Shown one piece after another: positions 1 to 4,932 of a stretch of DNA of 6,740 nt. The translations under genes and the position numbers were made by a program. The notes under the pieces were generated by a model. It ran no database searches and had not been told where the DNA came from. It was given only the letters and a program-made list of their open reading frames with translations. The DNA comes from Acidobacteriaceae bacterium (GTDB lineage: Bacteria; Acidobacteriota; Terriglobia; Terriglobales; Acidobacteriaceae). How positions within the stretch are numbered: position 1 is the stretch's first letter; each line of letters begins with the position of its first letter. The stretch covers positions 1 through 6,740 of the forward strand of contig PMCH01000299.1 of NCBI GenBank assembly GCA_003154055.1, in the 5' to 3' direction.

Positions 1-554
1 AACACCGCATCGCGCCCGAAAAGCGCGGCCACCACGCCGCCCGCGGTTGCTCCCAACATCAGGTTGAGGGACCAGGTGGTCGAGGAAAGCGTGTTGGCGA
101 GCACCACTTCCTCGCGCTCAACGATGTTGGGGATCACGGAGCTGCGCGCGGGCTCGAAGAAAGCGGCGAGCAGGGTTTCCGCCACCAGCAACGGATAGAC
201 CAGCCAGATCATTTCTTTCGTACGCACCAGCAGCATGCAGAGGACGATGAGCATGCGTCCGATGTCGGCAGCGATCATGACGTGCTTGCGGCGGATCCGG
301 TCGTTGAGCACTCCCGCGGCCGGACCGATCAGGGTTTGGGGAAGGACCTGAAGAACCAGGGCGAGCGCAACCGAACTGGCGCGTCCGGTGAACTGCAGGA
401 GCAGGTTGTAGATGGCCAGGGTGTAGAACCAGTCGCCGATCTCGCTGACGATTTGCGCGCTCCACAGGCGTCGGAAGTTGCGGTTCCCCCCCAGCAGGCG
501 CAGGTAGGCCGCAAACGAAACCGGACTGATTTCCAGTTCAGGCGCAGGTTCCAT
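1..554 (-). CDS. MFS transporter, N-terminal part (runs off left edge)
   Basis: This is the first 184 residues of a major facilitator superfamily permease; the rest lies beyond the left edge. Residues 1-25 are a cytoplasmic leader. NRNFRRLWSAQIVSEIGDW (24-42) leads into the first membrane helix and is typical of the EntS/MFS_3-like drug and siderophore exporter branch. Further hydrophobic segments lie near 60-80, 99-110, 116-133 and 160-180. The cytoplasmic loop between helices 2 and 3 carries MFS motif A (GVLNDRIRRK, 81-90). ATG at 554 is the only reasonable start because an in-frame TGA (569-567) sits four codons upstream. No good Shine-Dalgarno is visible; a GGAG lies about 20 bases upstream. 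The gene is divergent from the small PEP-CTERM gene. Substrate is unknown; export of a small hydrophobic or chelating compound is inference from the subfamily resemblance. Confidence 0.88.
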   Translation of the reverse strand, partial: MEPAPELEISPVSFAAYLRLLGGNRNFRRLWSAQIVSEIGDWFYTLAIYNLLLQFTGRASSVALALVLQVLPQTLIGPAAGVLNDRIRRKHVMIAADIGRMLIVLCMLLVRTKEMIWLVYPLLVAETLLAAFFEPARSSVIPNIVEREEVVLANTLSSTTWSLNLMLGATAGGVVAALFGRDAV

Positions 555-587
555 GCAGGGGTACGATCAAAGGCTCCCAGAATAGCG

Positions 588-620
588 GATGGGACGAATC
601 GGCGCACCCGGCGTCCCATC
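588..620. repeat. 9-bp perfect inverted repeat upstream of the MFS gene
   Basis: GATGGGACG (588-596) and CGTCCCATC (612-620) are perfect inverted arms around a 15-base spacer. The site is 34-66 bases upstream of the MFS start, inside its leader or promoter region. It could be a repressor operator or a leader hairpin. I see no convincing sigma-70 promoter for the MFS gene to place it against. Confidence 0.4.
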
Positions 621-698
621 TGATGCTAGGGTCCCAAAAAGTGCAAACCAGTGCACACGGGGCTTCCCGAGGGCTCTACGCAGGCCTTTACATCTCAC

Positions 699-717
699 GA
701 ATTGTCACAGAATTGTC
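699..717 (+). promoter_or_regulatory. GAATTGTC direct repeat, candidate activator site
   Basis: GAATTGTC occurs at 699-706 and again at 710-717, so the two copies lie on the same helix face 11 bp apart. The pair is centred about 78 bp upstream of the predicted sigma-54 transcription start. That is within the range where bacterial enhancer-binding proteins bind. The role is inferred from position only; the motif is not one I recognise. Confidence 0.35.
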
Positions 718-759
718 GCGAAAACGGCTTCTTTGAAAATCCCGTGAATTTGGGAGGGT

Positions 760-775
760 TGGAAGGCGGCTTGCA
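760..775 (+). promoter_or_regulatory. Sigma-54 (RpoN) -24/-12 promoter
   Basis: The sequence TGGAAGGCGGCTTGCA has the invariant GG (761-762) and GC (773-774) with their first bases 12 bp apart, as sigma-54 requires. It matches the family consensus TGGCACG-N4-TTGCW at every key position, including the full TTGCA -12 box. Transcription would start near 786, giving a leader of about 17 bases that contains the AAGGAG ribosome-binding site of the PEP-CTERM gene. Sigma-54 promoters need an activator ATPase; PEP-CTERM genes in some bacteria are controlled by RpoN with the PrsK/PrsR two-component system, neither of which is in this window. Confidence 0.75.
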
Positions 776-802
776 ATGTGTATAGCGTAAAGGAGTTCTA
801 CC

Positions 803-967
803 GTGCGCACCTTCGGCCCCGCTTTATTGATCTTGATGTCCGTTGTGAACTCTTATGCCGCTCCTCACGTCGCCCGTTCCTCGGTCGTGCCAGAACCCGG
901 GCTTCTTCTGCTGCTGGGAGGCGGGTTGGTGGGACTGGCTACGCTGGTCCGCCGTCATATGAGCTAG
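803..967 (+). CDS. Minimal PEP-CTERM sorting-domain protein (54 aa)
   Basis: A 54-residue exported protein starts with GTG at 803 and ends at TAG 965-967. AAGGAG (790-795) lies seven bases upstream, an ideal spacing, and a sigma-54 promoter lies just before that. Residues 1-19 are a signal peptide (MRTFGPALLILMSVVNSYA) with probable cleavage after SYA. Residues 20-28 form a very short mature segment. The C-terminus is a textbook PEP-CTERM signal: VPEP at 29-32, a Leu/Gly-rich membrane helix (33-49) and a basic tail beginning Arg50-Arg51. In this family an exosortase recognises the PEP motif, cleaves there and releases or attaches the protein at the cell surface, often alongside exopolysaccharide production. 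After both cleavages only about ten residues would remain, so this is either a surface peptide or a decoy or regulator of the sorting machinery. No exosortase gene is in the window. Confidence 0.85.
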   Translation: MRTFGPALLILMSVVNSYAAPHVARSSVVPEPGLLLLLGGGLVGLATLVRRHMS

Positions 968-995
968 GTGCAATCCCCCTCGTCGCTCTCCGGGC

Positions 996-1027
996 CTGCG
1001 CCTGTATCCTCCGTCCGGCGGGCGCAG
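996..1027 (+). terminator. Weak hairpin after the PEP-CTERM gene, possible terminator
   Basis: CTGCGCC (996-1002) pairs perfectly with GGCGCAG (1021-1027) across an 18-base GC-rich loop, 28 bases after the PEP-CTERM stop. Only TTCT follows, so there is no real U-tract. If it terminates, it would separate the PEP-CTERM transcript from the downstream peptidase gene. Confidence 0.25.
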
Positions 1028-1101
1028 TTCTAATCATCACCAACATTTCGTGCTTTCATTTTGCGTTCGTCGCCGTCTGGTTAAGTGCCGGGTGCGGCGA
1101 A

Positions 1102-1131
1102 TTGACGGTTGCCGCCGCGCACCCATAAGAT
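1102..1131 (+). promoter_or_regulatory. Sigma-70-type promoter of the S9 peptidase gene
   Basis: TTGACG (1102-1107, five of six consensus bases) and TAAGAT (1126-1131, four of six) are separated by 18 bp. Transcription would begin around 1138, leaving a leader of roughly 34 bases before the start codon at 1172. This suggests the peptidase is transcribed independently of the sigma-54 unit upstream. Confidence 0.5.
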
Positions 1132-1171
1132 TCGGCTGATTCCTCATCTGCCAATTCAAAAGGACGTGCGC

Positions 1172-3112
1172 ATGAAGCGCTTCTTTTCAGCAATCTGTGT
1201 CTGCCTGTTGTGGGCCTCGCTGGCCCTTGCCCAGCCGGAGACCTTCCCTCCCAACGAAAACCTGGTTGCCGATGGAGTTCCGGCCGTGCCGATTTCTTTG
1301 GTGGAAGAAGCCCAACGCTACAGCAACTCTCGCGCAGCCGGGTTGGCCAGTTGGAACCCGGTGCGCCGGGAGATGCTGATCTCGACACGATTCGCCGACA
1401 GCTACCAGATCCACATGGTGAAGATGCCGGGCGGAGCGCGCACCCAACTCACATTCTTCCCAGAGCCCGCGAGCGGAGCGGAATTCAACCCCCAGGATGG
1501 CAAAAGCTTCATCTTCGGTAAGGACGTGGGCGGCGGCGAGTTCTACCAGTTGTACCGGTACGATCTCTCCACCGGGGACGTTACCCTGCTGACCGACGGC
1601 AAGTCGCGCAACACGGGCGCGGTTTGGGACCATGCTGGCAAGTGGATTGTGTATGGCTCCACGCGGCGTACTGGCAACGACGTGGACTTATGGGTGGTGG
1701 ATCCGAGCGACCCGAAATCCGACCACCTTGTAATGACCAACAAGGGCGGAGGCTGGCAGGCGCTCGACTGGTCCCGGGACGGAAAGTGGATTCTCGTGCA
1801 GGAAGAAGTTTCGGCGAACGAGAGTTACCTGTGGCTGGTGGATGCGACGAGCGGGACGAAGACGGCGGTCACGCCGCGCGACAACCCAACTCACATCTCG
1901 TATTCGGGCGGGCGGTTTTCCAAAGACGGTAAGAGGATCTACACCACAACCGACAAGGAAAGCGAATTTCACCGCCTGGCTTCCGTGGACCTGACTTCGA
2001 AGCAGCACACCTATCTGAGCAGCAAGATTCCGTGGGACGCGGAGGAATTCGATCTTTCCGATGACGGCAGGAAGCTCGCCTTCACCAGCAATGAGGATGG
2101 GTACGGCGTCCTCCATCTGCTGGACACAGCCTCAGGCAAGGAACTCCCCTTGCCGAAGCTGCCGCGTGGGGTGGTCAGCTATCCGCGGTGGCACAAGAAC
2201 AATCGCGACCTCGGCTTCGAATTCACCTCGGCCAGTGTGAACGACGACGTCTATTCGCTGGATACTCAAACCGGCAAGTTGGAGCGCTGGACCGAGAGCG
2301 AGACCGGCGGAATCAACATTACTGCGATTCGGGAACCGGATCTGATTCACTGGAAGAGCTGGGACGATCGTCCGATTAGCGGGTTTCTCTACCGGCCGCC
2401 GGCGAAGTTCACCGGCAAGCGTCCCGTGATGATCAATATTCATGGTGGACCCGAAGGACAATTTCGCCCGTACTTTCTTGGTCGGAATATGTACTACGCG
2501 AACGAACTCGGGATCGCCATGATCTTCCCGAACGTGCGCGGATCCAGCGGCTACGGCAAGACCTTCCTCGCGCTCGACAATGTCCTGTTGCGCGAAGGTT
2601 CCTACAAGGACATTAATTCCCTGCTCGATTGGATCGCGACTCAGCCCGATCTCGACCCCAGCCGCGTGATGATCACGGGCGGCAGCTATGGCGGATTCAT
2701 GACCCTGGCGGTCGCGACCAACTACAACGACCGCATCTGTTGCTCGGTGGATGTGGTCGGCATCTCGAACCTGGTGTCATTCCTGCAGAACACCTCGGGA
2801 TACCGGCAGGACCTGCGCCGCGTCGAGTACGGCGACGAGCGGGATCCGGAGGTGCGGACGTTCCTGGGCAGCATTTCACCTCTGGGCAAGGCAAAGAATG
2901 TCACCAAGCCCCTGTTCGTCATCCAGGGGAAGAACGATCCGCGGGTTCCGATGACCGAGTCCGAGCAGATGGTGAAGACGGTGCGCGCAAACGGCGGTCC
3001 CGTGTGGTACTTGCTGGCGAAGGACGAAGGGCACGGATTTCAGAAGAAGAAGAACCAGGATTTCCAGTTCTATGCGACCGTCATGTTTGTGAAGGAGTTC
3101 CTGCTGAAGTGA
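1172..3112 (+). CDS. Secreted S9-family (prolyl oligopeptidase-type) serine peptidase
   Basis: A 646-residue exported peptidase. Residues 1-20 (MKRFFSAICVCLLWASLALA) are a signal peptide with an ALA cleavage site, so it probably acts in the periplasm or outside. Residues about 60-400 are a TolB/WD40-like beta-propeller with repeated blades of the type WSRDGKWILV, FSKDGKRIYT and LSDDGRKLAF. The alpha/beta-hydrolase domain follows: HGGPEG (424-429) for the oxyanion region, nucleophile Ser505 in GGSYGG, Asp589 in GKNDPRVP, and His621 in DEGHGF. The full catalytic triad and normal length of S9C acylaminoacyl/dipeptidyl peptidases are present. ATG 1172 is chosen over an in-frame ATG at 1109 because AAAAGGA (1158-1164) sits seven bases upstream and the signal peptide starts there; the upstream start also overlaps the -35 box. 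Exact substrate preference cannot be read from sequence. Confidence 0.93.
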   Translation: MKRFFSAICVCLLWASLALAQPETFPPNENLVADGVPAVPISLVEEAQRYSNSRAAGLASWNPVRREMLISTRFADSYQIHMVKMPGGARTQLTFFPEPASGAEFNPQDGKSFIFGKDVGGGEFYQLYRYDLSTGDVTLLTDGKSRNTGAVWDHAGKWIVYGSTRRTGNDVDLWVVDPSDPKSDHLVMTNKGGGWQALDWSRDGKWILVQEEVSANESYLWLVDATSGTKTAVTPRDNPTHISYSGGRFSKDGKRIYTTTDKESEFHRLASVDLTSKQHTYLSSKIPWDAEEFDLSDDGRKLAFTSNEDGYGVLHLLDTASGKELPLPKLPRGVVSYPRWHKNNRDLGFEFTSASVNDDVYSLDTQTGKLERWTESETGGINITAIREPDLIHWKSWDDRPISGFLYRPPAKFTGKRPVMINIHGGPEGQFRPYFLGRNMYYANELGIAMIFPNVRGSSGYGKTFLALDNVLLREGSYKDINSLLDWIATQPDLDPSRVMITGGSYGGFMTLAVATNYNDRICCSVDVVGISNLVSFLQNTSGYRQDLRRVEYGDERDPEVRTFLGSISPLGKAKNVTKPLFVIQGKNDPRVPMTESEQMVKTVRANGGPVWYLLAKDEGHGFQKKKNQDFQFYATVMFVKEFLLK

Positions 3113-3126
3113 CCCAAAGGCTTTAC

Positions 3127-3154
3127 CACGGGGGTCACAGAGGAGCACAGGGGC
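3127..3154 (+). repeat. Short degenerate CAC-RGRGG tandem, possible dispersed repeat
   Basis: Three imperfect 9-10 base units begin with CAC (3127, 3136, 3146), each followed by a purine-rich stretch. It lies in the convergent gap between the peptidase and pdxT. It resembles short intergenic repeats I associate with acidobacterial genomes, but within this window it is a single copy and its status is uncertain. Confidence 0.3.
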
Positions 3155-3169
3155 AATCAGAATCCTGAT

Positions 3170-3196
3170 GCCACGCCTGCTCTCAGCGGGCGTGGC
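3170..3196. terminator. Hairpin across the pdxT stop codon between convergent genes
   Basis: Bases 3170-3181 pair with 3185-3196: 12 pairs, one of them a G-T wobble, around a three-base loop. The hairpin covers the pdxT stop codon (3185-3183) and lies 57 bases past the peptidase stop, so it could end transcripts from both sides. Neither strand has a proper T-run after the stem. A smaller stem, ATCAG/CTGAT (3156-3169), lies directly beside it. Confidence 0.45.
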
Positions 3197-3752
3197 GGCC
3201 GTTTGCGACCAGGTCCAGGAAATATTGATGGACCTTCGGATCGTCGCTTAGTTCCGGATGAAAAGTCGCGGCCAGGGTCTTGCCCTTGCGCACCATCACA
3301 GGATCGCAGCCTTCCGTTGCGACGACTTCCACGCCTTCTCCGATACGTTCGATCTTCGGGGCGCGAATGAAAACCATCTCAATGGGATCCTTACCGAGGT
3401 GGCCTTCGCGGATGGAGCTATCCAACTGGCGTCCGTAGGCGTTGCGGCGAATCGTGATGTCGAGCGCGCCGAGTCCGGCCTGCTTTGGATTTTCCACTTC
3501 CGCAGCGAGCAAGATCGCTCCGGCGCAGGTACCGAAGACCGGCTTCACGCGGACATAGTCTCTTAGTTTCGCGAAGCCTTCTTCGCCGAGGAGTTTGAGA
3601 AACGTGCTCGACTCGCCGCCAGGGATGACGAGACCGTCAATGCCGTCAAGCTGCTCCGGCTTCTTCACGAGCACCACTTCCGCGCCGAGTTCCTCGATAC
3701 GGCGGCGGTGGGCGTCGAAGTCGCCCTGGAGGGCTAGAACACCGATTTTCAT
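3183..3752 (-). CDS. pdxT: Pyridoxal 5'-phosphate synthase glutaminase subunit PdxT
   Basis: A 189-residue class I glutamine amidotransferase, the normal length for PdxT. It hydrolyses glutamine and channels ammonia to PdxS in the cytoplasm for de novo PLP synthesis. Diagnostic motifs are the N-terminus MKIGVLALQGDFDAH, PGGESST (44-50) of the oxyanion/substrate site, nucleophile Cys76 in GTCAGAILLA, and the pair His165 and Glu167 in TFHPE. All catalytic residues are intact. It is downstream of pdxS on the same strand with a 101-base gap, much of it a 30-bp inverted repeat ending three bases before the ATG. There is no recognisable Shine-Dalgarno; the bases before the start are ATCGACCATT. Translation may therefore depend on coupling to pdxS or be reduced by the hairpin. 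Confidence 0.97.
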   Translation of the reverse strand: MKIGVLALQGDFDAHRRRIEELGAEVVLVKKPEQLDGIDGLVIPGGESSTFLKLLGEEGFAKLRDYVRVKPVFGTCAGAILLAAEVENPKQAGLGALDITIRRNAYGRQLDSSIREGHLGKDPIEMVFIRAPKIERIGEGVEVVATEGCDPVMVRKGKTLAATFHPELSDDPKVHQYFLDLVANGRHAR

Positions 3753-3755
3753 AAT

Positions 3756-3846
3756 GGTCGATAGTCGCTAGTCGTTCGTCGTTAGAGTTCCCGTGCATTG
3801 CCCGTTCAACAATCTGCGAACGACGAGCGACTAACGACCAGCGACC
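3756..3846. repeat. 30-bp inverted repeat made of GTCGNTN heptamers, between pdxS and pdxT
   Basis: The left arm (3756-3785) and right arm (3817-3846) are inverted copies matching at 25 of 30 positions around a 31-base loop. Each arm is itself a run of four seven-base units of the form GTCGNTN: GTCGATA, GTCGCTA, GTCGTTC, GTCGTTA on the left, and GTCGCTG, GTCGTTA, GTCGCTC, GTCGTTC reading the right arm on the minus strand. In the pdxST mRNA the structure begins seven bases after the pdxS stop and ends three bases before the pdxT start. It looks like a palindromic dispersed element; number of copies elsewhere cannot be seen here. Confidence 0.75.
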
Positions 3847-3853
3847 GTTTGTG

Positions 3854-4843
3854 TCACCATCCTCGCGTTTGCAGCAATTGCGCTTCATCGAGTCCGGAGA
3901 TAGCCAGACCCTTCATGGCGCCGACGAGGTCCTCACTGACTTCAAGCAACACTTTAGGATCGTTGAAATGCGTAGCGGCCTTCACGATGGCACGGGCACG
4001 GCGCTCGGCTTCTGCGGGGGGAGCGAACGCGCAGTTCTCATCGTACGAATGTGGGTCCTTCTTCGGATCTTCCTTCGGTTCACAATGCACACAAGAGGTG
4101 CGTTTTCCCATGAAGATGCCGGAACCAACGAACACAGCCTCGGCCCCGAGTTGCATGACGAGCGCAGCGTCGGCGGGCGTGGCAATTCCGCCCGCGGAGA
4201 AGTTCGGCACGGGCAGCTTGCCGTCGCGCGCGACCATCCGGATGAGCTCATACGGTGCCTGATGCTCTTTGGCCTTGGCGTAGAGTTCTTCTTCGCCGAG
4301 AACAGTCAGAATCCTCATCTCCTGCACAATCTGGCGAATGTGCTTCACGGCGTGCACGACGTCGCCCGTGCCGGCTTCGCCCTTGGTACGGATCATGCAC
4401 GCGCCTTCGGCAATTCTGCGCAGGGCTTCGCCCAGATTGCGCGCACCGCAGACGAATGGAACGGTGAAGGCGTGCTTGTCGACGTGATGAGCTTCGTCCG
4501 CGGGTGTAAGGACTTCGGACTCGTCAATGTAGTCAACGCCCAGTTCCTGCAGAATCTGCGCCTCGGCGAAATGGCCGATACGGCACTTGGCCATGACCGG
4601 GATGTCCACGGTCGCCATAATCTCGCGAATTATCTTCGGCGAAGCCATACGGGCGACCCCACCTTCGGCCCGAATCTGCGCCGGGACGCGTTCCAGGGCC
4701 ATGACCGCCACGGCTCCCGCTTTTTCGGCGATCTCGGCCTGGCGGGCGTTGGTGACGTCCATAATGACGCCGCCCTTGAGCATTTCGGCGAGGCCGGTTT
4801 TCAGGCGAAGGCTGGTGGTGTTGTGTCCGTTGTTCTGCGACAT
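3854..4843 (-). CDS. pdxS: Pyridoxal 5'-phosphate synthase lyase subunit PdxS, with Cys/His insertion
   Basis: The 329-residue (beta/alpha)8 synthase subunit that builds PLP from ribose 5-phosphate, glyceraldehyde 3-phosphate and ammonia from PdxT. Catalytic residues align with Bacillus PdxS: Asp29 (GGVIMDV), Lys86 (PVMAKCRIGH), Asp107 (DYIDESEV) and Lys154 (RTKGEAGTGDVVHAVKHIR). The phosphate site NFSAGGIATPADAA (214-227) and VFVGSGIF (237-244) are intact. PdxS is usually 290-300 residues; the extra length is an insertion at about 246-277, containing Cys251, His253, Cys254, His265 and Cys271, placed directly before the conserved RRARAIVKAATHF. ATG 4843 is chosen because GGAG (4855-4852) lies eight bases upstream; the open frame extends 28 codons further without family similarity and into the control region. 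It is first in the pdxST operon and divergent from the regulator. Confidence 0.97.
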   Translation of the reverse strand: MSQNNGHNTTSLRLKTGLAEMLKGGVIMDVTNARQAEIAEKAGAVAVMALERVPAQIRAEGGVARMASPKIIREIMATVDIPVMAKCRIGHFAEAQILQELGVDYIDESEVLTPADEAHHVDKHAFTVPFVCGARNLGEALRRIAEGACMIRTKGEAGTGDVVHAVKHIRQIVQEMRILTVLGEEELYAKAKEHQAPYELIRMVARDGKLPVPNFSAGGIATPADAALVMQLGAEAVFVGSGIFMGKRTSCVHCEPKEDPKKDPHSYDENCAFAPPAEAERRARAIVKAATHFNDPKVLLEVSEDLVGAMKGLAISGLDEAQLLQTRGW

Positions 4844-4882
4844 GGATTGGTCTCCGTTACTGAGACAAAGGCTACAACAATA

Positions 4883-4911
4883 TTGGTATTGCCGCGATAT
4901 CCATTTATGAT
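4883..4911 (+). promoter_or_regulatory. Sigma-70 promoter of the MocR/PdxR-type gene
   Basis: TTGGTA (4883-4888, four of six) and TATGAT (4906-4911, five of six) are separated by exactly 17 bp. Transcription would start near 4918, only about 15 bases before the ATG at 4933. On the opposite strand I find no comparably good promoter for pdxS, which would fit activator-dependent expression but is weak evidence. Confidence 0.55.
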
Positions 4912-4926
4912 AGGTCAGCCATACCA
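4884..4926. promoter_or_regulatory. Candidate MocR operator: TGGTAT and ATACCA half-sites
   Basis: TGGTAT (4884-4889) and ATACCA (4921-4926) are inverted copies of one hexamer, centred 37 bp apart in the divergent pdxS/regulator region. ATACCA is the half-site reported for GabR, the best-studied MocR protein, where copies are separated by a few helical turns. The first half-site overlaps the regulator's -35 box and the second lies at its probable start point, so binding should affect the regulator's own promoter. A smaller palindrome, CAATA-TTGG-TATTG (4878-4891), surrounds the first half-site. A second inverted pair, ATGATA (4907-4912) and TATCAT (4929-4934), also flanks the start. Confidence 0.45.
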
Positions 4927-4932
4927 CTTATC

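Noticed and set aside
641..655. GTGCA repeated at 10-bp spacing, considered as an operator or sigma-54 activator site.
   Set aside because: Five-base repeats are expected by chance in a window of this size and nothing else supports a function.
778..1128. Open frame of 116 codons overlapping the PEP-CTERM gene in another frame.
   Set aside because: Its start has no ribosome-binding site and the product shows no domain. The 803-967 frame has a signal peptide, VPEP-helix-RR and AAGGAG at the right distance.
1109..1171. Upstream in-frame ATG extending the S9 peptidase by 21 residues.
   Set aside because: The extension would bury the signal peptide, has no ribosome-binding site and overlaps the -35 promoter box.
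2629..3168. Plus-strand open frame of 179 codons running past the peptidase stop.
   Set aside because: It is an out-of-frame shadow of the S9 catalytic domain; the tail in the gap reflects the CAC-purine repeat rather than coding sequence.
3756..3846. CRISPR-like or rho-independent terminator reading of the heptamer element.
   Set aside because: The seven-base units are directly adjacent without spacers, and the 31-base loop with no following T-run does not fit an intrinsic terminator.
4844..4927. 28-codon N-terminal extension of PdxS.
   Set aside because: The extra residues are unlike any PdxS N-terminus and lie in the divergent control region, while ATG 4843 has GGAG eight bases upstream.
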